In this document: piece after piece, positions 46,299-56,400 of the stretch
How the letters are laid out: the number at the start of each line of letters is the position of its first letter
How positions within the stretch are numbered: the first letter of the stretch is position 1
DNA from: Butyrivibrio proteoclasticus B316
GTDB taxonomy: Bacteria; Bacillota; Clostridia; Lachnospirales; Lachnospiraceae
Direction of reading: 5' to 3'
Assembly: GCF_000145035.1 (NCBI RefSeq)
Contig: NC_014387.1
Coordinates: forward strand, 1,434,276 to 1,498,275
DNA length: 64,000 nucleotides
The notes under the pieces: model-generated
Told to the model about the DNA's origin: nothing
The model's input: only the letters and a program-made list of their open reading frames with translations
Database searches by the model: none
Translations under genes and position numbers: made by a program

Positions 46299-47561
46299 AT
46301 GGGAAGATTGTTAGTTATTGGCTGCGGCGGTGTTGCGCAGGTAGCTATTCAGAAATGTGCGCAGAACAGCGCAGTTTTTACAGAAATGTGTCTGGCCAGC
46401 AGAACAGTCAGCAAGTGTGATGCACTTAAGGAGAAACTTGAGAAAAAGGGAACTCCTGTTAAGATCACAACAGCAACTGTAAATGCTGACGATGTTAATG
46501 ACGTTATCAATCTTATCAAAGAGTATCAGCCTGACGCAGTTCTTAATGTAGCTCTTCCTTATCAGGATCTTACAATCATGGATGCCTGCCTTGAATGCAA
46601 GGTAGACTATATTGATACTGCAAATTATGAACCTGAAGATACAGATGAGCCTGTATGGCGCGCAGCTTACGAGAAGCGTTGCAAGGAAAAAGGCTTTACA
46701 GCTTATTTTGATTACAGCTATCAGTGGGCATATATGGACAAGTTCAAGGAGGCTGGTATCACAGGTCTTCTCGGAACAGGTTTTGACCCTGGTGTAACAA
46801 GCGTATTTGTTGCTTACGCAAAGAAGCACTATTTTGATGAAATTCACACTGTAGATATTCTTGATTGCAACGGCGGTGACCATGGTTATGCCTTTGCAAC
46901 AAACTTCAATCCTGAGATCAACCTTAGAGAAGTAAGTGCCAACGGCAGTTACTGGGAGGATGGCCACTGGGTAGAGACCAAGCCTATGGAGATCAAGAGA
47001 GTATATGATTTCCCTCAGGTTGGGCAGAAAGATATGTACCTTCTTCACCATGAGGAGATTGAGGCACTTGGCCGCAACTTCCCTGAGATCAAGAGAATCC
47101 GTTTCTTCATGACATTTGGTCAGAGCTATCTTGATCACATGAGATGCCTTGAGGATGTTGGAATGCTTTCAACAAGCCCTATAATGTTTGAGGGAAGAGA
47201 AATTGTTCCTATCCAGTTCCTGAAAGCTCTTTTACCTGATCCTGCAAGCCTTGGCCCTAGAACAGTCGGCAAGACTAACATCGGATGTATCTTCCGTGGA
47301 ATCAAGGATGGTAAAGAGAAGACTCTCTTCATCTACAATGTATGCGACCATCAGGAGTGCTATAAGGAGCTTGGAAGCCAGGCTATCAGTTACACAACAG
47401 GTGTACCTGCTATGATTGGTACAGCTCTTGTTATGAGCGGCAAGTGGAAACAGCCCGGAGTATTTACTACAGATGAGTTTGATCCGGATCCATATATGGA
47501 GATGCTTAATGAGTTCGGACTTCCTTGGGTTGTAGAAGAAAACCCTGTAATGGTAGACTAA
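46299..47561 (+). CDS. carboxy(nor)spermidine dehydrogenase (saccharopine dehydrogenase family)
   Basis: The 420-residue protein has an N-terminal NAD(P) Rossmann motif (LVIGCGGVAQVA) and the saccharopine dehydrogenase-like C-terminal domain (GTGFDPGVTSVF, DCNGGDHG). In polyamine operons this family condenses putrescine with aspartate semialdehyde to carboxyspermidine. The assignment rests on the adjacent decarboxylase NspC. An AAGGAGAAG site precedes the ATG. Confidence 0.88.
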   Translation: MGRLLVIGCGGVAQVAIQKCAQNSAVFTEMCLASRTVSKCDALKEKLEKKGTPVKITTATVNADDVNDVINLIKEYQPDAVLNVALPYQDLTIMDACLECKVDYIDTANYEPEDTDEPVWRAAYEKRCKEKGFTAYFDYSYQWAYMDKFKEAGITGLLGTGFDPGVTSVFVAYAKKHYFDEIHTVDILDCNGGDHGYAFATNFNPEINLREVSANGSYWEDGHWVETKPMEIKRVYDFPQVGQKDMYLLHHEEIEALGRNFPEIKRIRFFMTFGQSYLDHMRCLEDVGMLSTSPIMFEGREIVPIQFLKALLPDPASLGPRTVGKTNIGCIFRGIKDGKEKTLFIYNVCDHQECYKELGSQAISYTTGVPAMIGTALVMSGKWKQPGVFTTDEFDPDPYMEMLNEFGLPWVVEENPVMVD

Positions 47562-47600
47562 TAGATAGAAGCTTTATTTACATATAAAAGTTTTTTAGAT

Positions 47601-47645
47601 GTTGTTACCCGTTTTTTGAATAAAGAGCGGGTAACAACTTTTGTT
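47601..47645 (+). terminator. internal terminator or attenuator between dehydrogenase and nspC
   Basis: GTTGTTACCCG and CGGGTAACAAC form a perfect 11-base-pair stem with a 16-base loop followed by TTTTGTTT. It would reduce transcription into nspC, which may have its own promoter (TTGTTT at 47641 and GATAAA at 47664, 17 bases apart). Confidence 0.65.
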
Positions 47646-47730
47646 TGTAAATATTTATGGTAAGATAAAATAGACACACAAGATATTAGGAAAGTATTGA
47701 GAATTGCGTGGAAACAACATGGAGGCAAAT

Positions 47731-48957
47731 ATGAATTTTGATAATATCAAAACTCCTGCTTATGTTATAGATGAAAAAAAGTTAAAAGAGAATCTTGAAA
47801 TCCTTGATAGAGTACAGAGAGAGTCAGGAGCCAGGATACTTCTTGCTCAGAAGGCGTATTCTGTATATCAGACATATCCATTAATAGCAAGGTATCTTAC
47901 AGGAGCTACAGCGTCAGGGCTTTTTGAAGCAAGGCTTGCCCATGAAGAGATGAAGCTCTCAGAGCAGGATGATCATGAAAAGAAAATTGAAAATCATGTC
48001 TATGAGCCTGCATTTGAAGATGATGAGATGGAGGAACTCTGCAATATCTGCGATCATATAGTTTTCAATTCTCTTAATCAGCTTGAACATCACAGAAAAA
48101 CCTGGGAGAGTGCTGTCAGAGATGGCAGGGTATCTGTGGGACTTAGGATCAATCCGGAATTCAGCACTCAGGAGGAGCATGAGATATATGATCCTTGTTC
48201 AGAGGGCTCAAGACTTGGAATAAAGCTTGCAGATATGCCGGATGAGCTTCCGGAGGGCGTTGAGGGAATTCATTTTCATACTCTGTGCGAGCAGGACTTT
48301 GAGCCGCTTAAGCAGACCTTTCATCATGTGGAAGAAAATTTTGGAAAATTCTTCCCTACAAAAGATCATACAGATGAGTCTGCAAATGACAATAATGAGC
48401 ATGGTTCTGGCCGCAAGATCAAATGGATAAATCTTGGTGGCGGGCATCACATTACAAGAGAAGATTACAATGTTGATGGCCTCATAACCTTTATTAAAGA
48501 CATCAAGAAGAAATATGATATTGAAGTATATCTTGAACCGGGTGAAGCTATTGCGCTTGATGCAGGGTATCTTGTGACAACAATAATGGATATCGTCAAA
48601 ACTGAGAGGATGCCCGTACTGATTCTGGATACTTCAGCAGCCTGCCATATGCCTGATGTGCTTGAGATGCCTTATAGGCCACCTCTTAGGGATTCAGAAC
48701 AGCCCGGAGAACTAGAATTTAATTACAGGCTGTCTTCAAGAACCTGCCTTGCAGGTGATATTATAGGAGACTATAGCTTTGACCATGAGCTTCATATTGG
48801 TGACAGACTTGTTTTTGAAGATATGGCGATCTATAGCATGGTCAAGAACAATACCTTTAACGGTATGCCACTTCCTGATATCGATATCATGCATGAGAAT
48901 GGAAAAATCGATGTTATCAGGAAATTTGGGTATGATGATTTTAAAAACAGATTATAA
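47731..48957 (+). CDS. nspC: carboxy(nor)spermidine decarboxylase
   Basis: The 408-residue protein is a fold-type III PLP decarboxylase. The PLP lysine lies in LLAQKAYSVY, and TPAYVIDEKKLKENLEIL opens the barrel. Other family marks are HFHTLCEQDF, NLGGGHHITR, LEPGEAIALDAGYL and the dimer-site Cys in TSAACHMPDVLEMPY. It converts carboxyspermidine to spermidine. Acidic insertions near residues 85-110 and 215-235 make it longer than typical forms (about 380). The start at 47731 follows GGAGG by 5 bases; the ATG at 47719 is less likely. Confidence 0.9.
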   Translation: MNFDNIKTPAYVIDEKKLKENLEILDRVQRESGARILLAQKAYSVYQTYPLIARYLTGATASGLFEARLAHEEMKLSEQDDHEKKIENHVYEPAFEDDEMEELCNICDHIVFNSLNQLEHHRKTWESAVRDGRVSVGLRINPEFSTQEEHEIYDPCSEGSRLGIKLADMPDELPEGVEGIHFHTLCEQDFEPLKQTFHHVEENFGKFFPTKDHTDESANDNNEHGSGRKIKWINLGGGHHITREDYNVDGLITFIKDIKKKYDIEVYLEPGEAIALDAGYLVTTIMDIVKTERMPVLILDTSAACHMPDVLEMPYRPPLRDSEQPGELEFNYRLSSRTCLAGDIIGDYSFDHELHIGDRLVFEDMAIYSMVKNNTFNGMPLPDIDIMHENGKIDVIRKFGYDDFKNRL

Positions 48958-48992
48958 GCATTTACTAAGACCTACAATCAAGGAGATGAGAA

Positions 48993-50303
48993 GTGTCAGA
49001 GGTTACTAATTCTGTTCCGAAACAAGATGGATTTTACATGCCTGCTGAGTATTCAAGGCATGACGGCACTATAATGATATATCCCGTAAGGCCCGGAAGC
49101 TGGGGAAAAGACAGATCAGGAGCCTTATATAGTTTTGCAAATGTTTTCATAGAGATTTTAAAAAGAGAGTATCTTTATCTTATTGCTGATAAAGAGCATT
49201 GGATGGAAGCCAAGGATTTCTTGAAAGAGATAATTGCAGACTATGTTGAGGGCATCGGCGATCTGGTTACTCCAATAACAGATGAGGAAGAAGAAAGGAT
49301 TCTTCTAAGTGCTGAGAGTATGCGCAAAATTGCTAATATTTCAACAGCAGCTGAAGTCCTTGAGAACCGCTATCTGGTCATGCCAATAGATTCAGATGAT
49401 GCCTGGGCAAGAGATGTGGGACCTACTTTTGTAATAAGAAATCGCAAGCTGGATAATGAATCTGATAAAAGAGATTTAGAGGAAACTCCAAGACCTGAAA
49501 TAAGGGGAATCAACTGGTCTTTTAACGCCTGGGGTGGAGAAGTAGACGGATTATATGCTTCCTGGGATAAGGATGATCTGGTTGCGAAGGGATTCTGCGA
49601 TAAGATCGATCTGGATTATTATAGTGCAGAGCCTTTTGTCCTTGAGGGCGGTTCTATTCACTGTGACGGTGAGGGAACCTGCATGGTGACAGAAAGCTGC
49701 CTTTTAAGTGCAGGAAGAAATCCTAAGATGACCAAAAATCAGATAGAAGACAGGCTAAAGGAATATCTTGGAGTAGAAAAAGTATTGTGGCTTCCACGCG
49801 GTATTTATAATGATGAGACTAATGAACATGTCGACAATGTATGTGCTTTTATAAGACCTGGGGAAGTGGTTCTTGCCTGGACCAATAATGTAAATGATCC
49901 TCAATATGAATTGTCCCGCGCTGATCTTGAGTATTTGGAAAAAGAGACTGATGCTAAAGGAAGAAAAATAGTAGTGCACAAACTTCCTATCCCGGACCAT
50001 CCTGTTCTTGTTACTGAGGAAGACCTTGATAACTACGAGTTTGAAGAAGGAGAAGATTTTAGGGAGGTAGGAGAGAGGCTTGCTGCAAGCTATGTCAACT
50101 TCTACTTTGTAAATGATGCTGCGCTTATTCCTCAATTTGGAGGAGAGAATGAAGATAGTGATCTTCGAGCGCTTGAGATACTTGGTAAACTCCTTCCGGA
50201 TAGAGAAATAATAGGGATTCCGGCAAGAGATATTCTTCTTGGAGGTGGCAATATTCACTGCATTACACAGCAGATACCGGAGAATAATCTTGGTGAGACA
50301 TGA
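48993..50303 (+). CDS. aguA: agmatine deiminase
   Basis: The 436-residue enzyme converts agmatine to N-carbamoylputrescine. Family motifs: MPAEYSRHDGTIMIYP, DDAWARDVGPTFV, NAWGGEVDGLYASWDKDD, LEGGSIHCDGEGTC and the catalytic Cys in GGGNIHCITQQIP near the C-terminus. It is about 60 residues longer than E. coli- or plant-type enzymes because of acidic insertions (near 85-110 and 330-350). The start is GTG at 48993 behind AAGGAG. aguB follows after 34 bases. Confidence 0.93.
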   Translation: MSEVTNSVPKQDGFYMPAEYSRHDGTIMIYPVRPGSWGKDRSGALYSFANVFIEILKREYLYLIADKEHWMEAKDFLKEIIADYVEGIGDLVTPITDEEEERILLSAESMRKIANISTAAEVLENRYLVMPIDSDDAWARDVGPTFVIRNRKLDNESDKRDLEETPRPEIRGINWSFNAWGGEVDGLYASWDKDDLVAKGFCDKIDLDYYSAEPFVLEGGSIHCDGEGTCMVTESCLLSAGRNPKMTKNQIEDRLKEYLGVEKVLWLPRGIYNDETNEHVDNVCAFIRPGEVVLAWTNNVNDPQYELSRADLEYLEKETDAKGRKIVVHKLPIPDHPVLVTEEDLDNYEFEEGEDFREVGERLAASYVNFYFVNDAALIPQFGGENEDSDLRALEILGKLLPDREIIGIPARDILLGGGNIHCITQQIPENNLGET

Positions 50304-50337
50304 AAATATTTTGATATAAAGCGAGGAATAATCAGTA

Positions 50338-51237
50338 ATGGGTAATAAGACAAAAGTTGCCTGTGTGCAATTTGCCTGTGGCGCTATAGCTTCATCAGAC
50401 GCTGATCAGGTTAAGAGAAATATAGAAACGGCTGACAGACTTACAAGAGAAGCAGCATCTGGTGGTGCTAAGATTATTCTTTTGTCTGAGCTTTTTGAGC
50501 GTAAGTATTTCTGTCAGGAACGCAGATATGACTATTATGAGCTTGCTCTTCCAATTTCAGAGAACCCTGCAGTTGAACATTTTAAGAAACTTTGTGCTGA
50601 ACTTAAAGTGGTCATGCCCATATGCGTTTATGAAAAAGACGGAAATGTCTTTTATAATACTGTCGTAATGATAGATGCTGACGGAAGAGAGCTTGGTATA
50701 TACCGTAAGGCCCATATTCCGGATGATCACTACTATCAGGAAAAGTTTTATTTTACTCCGGGAAATACGGGATTTAAGGTATTCGAAACGACCTATGGCA
50801 AAGTTGGCGTAGGAATCTGCTGGGATCAGTGGTTTCCTGAGACGGCAAGATGCCTTGCACTGGCAGGAGCGGATATTATTCTGTATCCTACGGCAATTGG
50901 CTCCGAGCCAATCCTTGATGTAGATAGTTCAGGACACTGGATGCGTACAATGCAGGGACATTCAGCTGCAAATATCATTCCTGTTGCTGCTGCAAACAGA
51001 ATTGGAAGAGAGGATGTTGAGCCTTCTGAAGAAAACGGAGGACAGAAATCAAGCCTTACTTTCTATGGAAACAGCTTTATGACTGATGAAACTGGTGAAG
51101 TTATTGTTAGAGCCAGCAGGGACAGAGAAGAAATAATCTATGCTGAATATGATTTTGAGGAAATTAGTAAAATGAGAGCATCCTGGGGGCTGTTTCGTGA
51201 CAGAAGACCTAAATGCTATAAGACAATAACTGACTGA
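50338..51237 (+). CDS. aguB: N-carbamoylputrescine amidase
   Basis: The 299-residue nitrilase-family enzyme hydrolyses N-carbamoylputrescine to putrescine, CO2 and ammonia. The catalytic triad is visible: Glu in LLSELFE, Lys in YRKAHIPDD and Cys in GVGICWDQWFPE. It completes the arginine-to-putrescine branch. A small hairpin (GTACTGC and GCAGTAC, 51246-51271) follows the stop. Confidence 0.94.
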   Translation: MGNKTKVACVQFACGAIASSDADQVKRNIETADRLTREAASGGAKIILLSELFERKYFCQERRYDYYELALPISENPAVEHFKKLCAELKVVMPICVYEKDGNVFYNTVVMIDADGRELGIYRKAHIPDDHYYQEKFYFTPGNTGFKVFETTYGKVGVGICWDQWFPETARCLALAGADIILYPTAIGSEPILDVDSSGHWMRTMQGHSAANIIPVAAANRIGREDVEPSEENGGQKSSLTFYGNSFMTDETGEVIVRASRDREEIIYAEYDFEEISKMRASWGLFRDRRPKCYKTITD

Positions 51238-51284
51238 GGGAGAGAGTACTGCGAAGTGGGGAATGCAGTACAAGACATAATGAC

Positions 51285-52118
51285 ATGACAATACAGGCTT
51301 ATTTAAATCCGGATTTTACACTTATCAAAAAAATTATTTTCTTATGCCTTACACTGGCTCTTTGCGGAGTGTGTATGGGGATAATATATCTTTTTTCCAA
51401 AGCCTATGGGAAAAAATATGATGCCAGATGCAGGGAAGAATACACAAAGGAAGATTTTGAAGTAAGAGTGGAGAAATTCTTCGAAATGATCATTTCGGGA
51501 ACCTGCGTAATGTCTTTTTCCTGTGCATATGTGATCATCAACCATGTTTATGAACTGGTTGAAACAGGTAAAGCAGTTAATCTGACACAGCTCGAGAACT
51601 TTCTTGTGACTACATGGGCTGATGGCAAAGACTTTGTTCTTTTGTTTTTGATCTGTTTTTCATGTGTGCTTAATTCTGTCCTTGATACATTTATTATCCC
51701 GCTCAAGGTGATCAACAAGGATGAGAAGGCTACCATGAGAATGCTTGGTATGTTTTTTGCCATCATATCGCTTATATACCTTAATACTATTGGTGATGAG
51801 AGCCAATATGGTCCGGTTATGATGTATTATCTGGGACTTATGATAGGTAGATTTGTATATTTTGATGCATCCTTTAAAGATTTTATAGATAATATGAAAA
51901 AAGTGTTCGCTAATTCGCCGATTTTACTCATGTATGTTCTCTATACGTTTATTTTGGTGTTCATAGGATTTAAAGCGGAATACTTTCTGGAGAGAAATTA
52001 CTACATTGTCGGAGTTTTCCATTCTGAGCTTTTTATGCTCTTTGTAGTATTTCTTGTTTTCTGGGGCGGAAGGCTTTTATTCAAACAAAGTAAAAAGTCC
52101 TCAAAGTCTACAAACTGA
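51285..52118 (+). CDS. hypothetical multi-pass membrane protein at the end of the polyamine operon
   Basis: The 277-residue protein has about six to seven hydrophobic helices and a charged loop after the first one (KAYGKKYDARCREEYTKEDFE). I do not recognise the family. It lies 47 bases after aguB with a weak ribosome-binding site, and ends at a strong bidirectional terminator. A role in polyamine transport or sensing is possible only from its position. Confidence 0.7.
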   Translation: MTIQAYLNPDFTLIKKIIFLCLTLALCGVCMGIIYLFSKAYGKKYDARCREEYTKEDFEVRVEKFFEMIISGTCVMSFSCAYVIINHVYELVETGKAVNLTQLENFLVTTWADGKDFVLLFLICFSCVLNSVLDTFIIPLKVINKDEKATMRMLGMFFAIISLIYLNTIGDESQYGPVMMYYLGLMIGRFVYFDASFKDFIDNMKKVFANSPILLMYVLYTFILVFIGFKAEYFLERNYYIVGVFHSELFMLFVVFLVFWGGRLLFKQSKKSSKSTN

Positions 52119-52135
52119 TATTTACATAATAACAA

Positions 52136-52190
52136 CGCTCGCTATGCAAATTGTTTATGACACTTACTTGCATGGCGAGCGCTTATTTAT
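52136..52190. terminator. bidirectional terminator between the polyamine operon and hslO
   Basis: CGCTCGCTATGCAA (52136-52149) and TTGCATGGCGAGCG (52168-52181) form a 14-base-pair stem with one G-U pair. T-rich sequence follows on the plus strand. Confidence 0.7.
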
Positions 52191-52233
52191 TTAGATTATT
52201 TATTTAGATTATTTATTTAGATTATTTATTTAG
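52183..52233. repeat. 13-base tandem repeat at the hslO stop
   Basis: The unit TTATTTATTTAGA occurs four times in a row (the last lacking its final base). The last copy holds the TAA stop of hslO on the minus strand. Because 13 is not a multiple of 3, the copies place stop codons in all frames. Confidence 0.85.
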
Positions 52234-53113
52234 CTTTTTCTTTGATCGCTTTAAGTTCATCTACTGAGAAGGTGTATGCTTTATTGCAGAAATGACATTT
52301 TATCTCTATATCTTTGCCGTCATCGATCATTTCCTGGATATCTTTTTTGCCAACAAGCATCAGAGCTCTTTCTACGCGGTCTTTATCGCAGTTGCAGTAG
52401 AAGTTTAGGTCAACAGTGTCGGTAAATTCTATGTCAAAACCATCAAGAACAATTTTGAGCATGTCTTCAGGTGTTTTGCCGGCCTTGAGAATGTCAGTTA
52501 CTGAAGAAAACTTACCAAGGTTAAACTCAAGATGAGTGATAGTCTGCTCGTCTGCAAAAGGCATGAGCTGAACTATGAAACCACCGGCTGCTATTACAGA
52601 GAGGTTTTCTCTTTCAACAAGAACGCCAAGTCCTACAGATGAAGGAGTCTGCTCTGATTTGGTGAAGTAGTATGTGAGGTCCTCGGCAACTTCCCCTGAA
52701 TAGAGAGGAACCTGACCAACATAGGGCTCTTTTAATCCCATATCTCTTATTACTGTGAGAGTTCCCTCGCCGATTCCGCCTCCAACATTGAGGTGTCCTG
52801 CTGCGTTTGGCTCCATGATGACATAAGGGTTGCTGACATAGCCTTTAACATTACCTTTATTGTCAGCGGTAGCAAGAACGCTCTTAAGTGGGCCGTCGCC
52901 ATCCATTTTAACAGTGATCATATCGCTGTCGTTATCCATCATCTGTCCCATCATAACAGTTCCGGTCATAAGTCTGCCTAGTGCTGCTGTGGCAATAGGA
53001 GAGAGGCCATGAGCCCTTCTGCCATAGTCGGCCAGGTCTTTGGTTGTAGCGGCAAATGCTCTTATCTGTGCATTCCCAGCGGTTGCACGGACCATATAAT
53101 CTCTATATTCCAT
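52226..53113 (-). CDS. hslO: redox-regulated chaperone Hsp33
   Basis: The 295-residue protein has the Hsp33 fold, starting with YMVRATAGNAQIRAFAATT. The zinc-binding, redox-switch cysteines lie near the C-terminus: CNCDKD (about 239-241) and CHFC (about 273-276). Under oxidative stress the cysteines form disulfides and the protein becomes an active holdase. It is transcribed alone. A TATAAT on the minus strand (53186-53191) is the likely -10 box. Confidence 0.96.
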   Translation of the reverse strand: MEYRDYMVRATAGNAQIRAFAATTKDLADYGRRAHGLSPIATAALGRLMTGTVMMGQMMDNDSDMITVKMDGDGPLKSVLATADNKGNVKGYVSNPYVIMEPNAAGHLNVGGGIGEGTLTVIRDMGLKEPYVGQVPLYSGEVAEDLTYYFTKSEQTPSSVGLGVLVERENLSVIAAGGFIVQLMPFADEQTITHLEFNLGKFSSVTDILKAGKTPEDMLKIVLDGFDIEFTDTVDLNFYCNCDKDRVERALMLVGKKDIQEMIDDGKDIEIKCHFCNKAYTFSVDELKAIKEKAK

Positions 53114-53479
53114 ATTTCCTCTTTCTGTAATTTACTCATATATAAGTAAAAAGATATAGTTTGTAGTTGTTTCTAACCCAACAATATTATACGAAAATAA
53201 TATATATGTAAATATCTAAAAAGTAAGTGTGATGGCTGGTCAAAAATGATTATTGGCTGAAATAAAAACTGACTTATAAGTGCAAATTATCACAAAAGTG
53301 AAAAGGTCAAATTTGCAAAGTATTATACCGAAAATGAAATGCTAAGTTCCGACAAATTGCCTAAAATATGTTACTAGATAAATTATTATTTGTAACATTT
53401 TAATGTCTGCGATCTTGAGGGGGATTGCAAAATTTGAAAATGTTAACAAAAAGGGGAAAGGAAAAAGGAGGTTGTTGGG
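53114..53479. promoter_or_regulatory. divergent control region of hslO and the rhamnogalacturonan enzyme
   Basis: These 366 bases are A/T rich with no gene. On the minus strand TATAAT at 53186-53191 serves hslO. On the plus strand GTGAAA (53298-53303) and TATTAT (53321-53326) are 17 bases apart and are the best promoter for the enzyme gene, leaving a leader of about 150 bases. ATGTTAC and GTAACAT (about 53368-53398) can pair weakly. A strong AAAGGAGGTTG precedes the ATG. No known riboswitch was recognised. Confidence 0.4.
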
Positions 53480-56400
53480 ATGTATAAGGGTAGTAATAGA
53501 CGTTCCAAAGCGCTTTCAAAGAGCTTTGCTCTTGGAATGAGCGCTATGATGGCAGCGTCAACTATTGCTTCTGCCACAAGCGGTATCACCGCATTTGCAA
53601 AAGAGGATGACTTAAATCCTGATAATGCAGATGTGATCTTTTTTGATGAAAATGATGCTTCTTCTGGCAACTCTGGCAGCGATGAGGCTGGTGATGAAAA
53701 ATCAGCTGCATCAGAAGAAAAAAGTGTGGATGGAGCATCTACAGAAGGAAGTTCTGTAGTAGAAAGCTCAGAGGAAGATTCTCTTGATGAAGCTTTAGAA
53801 GAGATTTCTTTGGATGAAAGTGAAACAGTAGCTTTGACTGAGGACTCTGCCGAAGAAGGATCATCTCTTTTACTTGAGAGCAAAACTTTATTGGCTTCTT
53901 CTGACGGAGTTATTGCTGATCAGGGAGAAGATGGTTTTGAAAACTTCACAGAAGATCTTACTGTGGCAAACATCAGATTTGGTGCTGACAAAGACGTTTC
54001 TTCAAAATCTGTATATGATGAAGAACACGGCTATGGCTTTAGCGATGTAGATTATAGTCAGGATGCAATTGGATGGTCCGGTAATGTTTACTATCCACGT
54101 GTTCCTGCTGTATCTTCCGGCGCCGGAAATGTTATTGATGGCTCCGATTATGTAGAAATTGCCAGCAAGATATGGACAGAGACTGAATCAAGCGGATATG
54201 GCGTATATACATATGAGAGCACATCAACTTTTGATGTAGATCTTTATAATGCTGATTACAAGGTTGATGTTACTTTTGTTAACCCTACTGATAATGCATA
54301 CACAGCTGCTTTGGAGGCTGAGGACATTACTAAAGTAACAGGTATAAGTGTTGCTCCCGGCAGTAGCGTTACTAAGTCTTTTGAGGCAAACCTTGTAGAT
54401 GGCAATCTTAATATCAAATTCCTTGGCACAAGTGATGCCAAGTCTATGAGTGATGCCAAGACAACAAAGGTTTATGTTTCAGGTCTCAAGATCACAAGAC
54501 TTGCTACAGAAATGAAGGGCGATAAGCCTACAATCTTTGTGGCTTCTGACTCAACAGTTCAGACATATGACGAGTATTATTATCCTCAGACTGGTTGGGG
54601 CCAGGTTCTTTCTACATACTTTGGGGATTTTGTAGAGGAAAGAGAGTGCACTGATTGCGGATACAGCCAGTCTCAGGTTTATGAGACTACAGCTGCAATA
54701 GTTGAGAATCGCTCAATTGGTGGACGTTCATCCAAGTCCTTTATTGATGAGGGCAAGTTCGACGATATTCTCGAGGACATCAAGCCAGGCGATTATCTTC
54801 TTGTTCAGTGGGGACATAACGATGCTACTTATTCAAGACCAAACCGCTATGTATCAGCTGCTGATTTTGAAAAGTGGATCATGGTATACGTAAACGGAGC
54901 TATAGAAAGAGGTGCTACACCGGTTCTTGTTACTCCTGTTGCACGTTACAGCTATACAACTAATCCTGATGGAAGTCTTAATTCTTTTGCCAGCAATTTC
55001 GAGGCATACAGACAGGTAATGTTAAGACTTGCAGCTGAGTACGATATTCCTTATGTTGATCTTACACAGCGCTCTATTGATGTATGTAACAACTTTGGAA
55101 TTGAAGGCTCCAAGATGCTTTTCCTTAAGCTTGCAGCCGGTGAGGTATCTACAGGCGCATATGCAGGTGGCGTTGATGATTCTACACACCTTCAGTACTA
55201 TGGAGCACTTAAGTTTGCTCAGTGCGTAGCAGAAGGTATTGTTGATTATGCTGATGGTAAGGTTGAGGGTGCTTCAGACAAGCTTGATGATCTGGCTGGC
55301 CTTGTAGTTATCAATGCAGCTTCAGAAGCTCCGGCTAAGCCTCAGGGTCTTAAGACAACTTCAATTGGTGCTACAAGCATTTCACTTGAATGGGAAGCTG
55401 CTGAGGGCGCAGAGCTTTACTATATTTACAGAGCAGCACTTTCAGAGGGACAGACAATTGATGATGTAGATTTTTCAAAGGCTGATAAGTATTCTGTTTC
55501 AGGTAAGACAACTTATGTTGATCCAAGCTGTGGAGGCGGAGTTACATATGTATATGCCGTAGCAGGATTTAACAGCTTTGGCATAGGAGAGCTATCTGAT
55601 AAGCTTCAGGTTGCTACCAAGACAGCAGGACTTCGCTTTGACTTTAACTACAACAATTCTCCTACAATGGAAGGTTGGACTGGTGTTAACCAGAATGAGA
55701 TGTACACTGCTGAAAAAGGCTATGGATGGATCACAGCTCCTAACAATGGCCGTTACAGAGGCGGAAATGGCAAGGCTGATTCATCAGCTATGGCAGATGA
55801 CTTTAACCTTGGTGCCGGAGAATTTGCAGTTGATCTTCCAAACGGAAAATATGAAATTACAGTATATGCTGCAGATCTTTTAAATGGAACAAGTACAATT
55901 AAGCCTGCATATTCTGCTGAGGGAATTTCAATTGGTTCAATCGCCTGCAAACAGTCTCTTGGAAGCTGCACAGGAACTGTAAGTGTTACAGATGGACAGC
56001 TCAATTTAACTGTTGAGGGTACTAACCAGTATATAAATGGTCTTACTATTACATCTCTTTTACCTGCACCTGGAAACCTTGCTATCACAGAGCTTTCATT
56101 TGGAAAGACTACAGCTACATTCCTTCTTTCATTTACAAAGGTTGAGGATGCTGTATCTTATAGGGTTTATCAGAAAGGTGAATCTGATAAAGATTTTGCA
56201 TTGGTAAAGAGCTATACTGCTCAGGAGCTTATTGATAACGAGCTTGACTGCCGTGCTATGACAGCTTCACTTGGAGAAACTTACTCATATTACATGACTT
56301 GTGTTATTGAGGATGGTTCCGAGTCTTCAGCAAGTAATGTTGTAACACAGTCTATGCTTGATCCTAGTGTAGAGGTTCCTGCTGCTGTTAAGGGACTTAA

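Noticed and set aside
46311..47138. 275-codon minus-strand frame opposite the carboxyspermidine dehydrogenase
   Set aside because: Fully covered by a conserved gene on the plus strand, with no start signal of its own.
52183..52233. CRISPR-like array
   Set aside because: The four 13-base units are directly adjacent with no spacers; this is a simple tandem repeat.
53114..53479. Riboswitch (c-di-GMP or other) in the leader of the rhamnogalacturonan enzyme
   Set aside because: I looked for conserved cores of c-di-GMP, SAM, cobalamin and TPP riboswitches and found none; only weak A/T-rich pairing is present.
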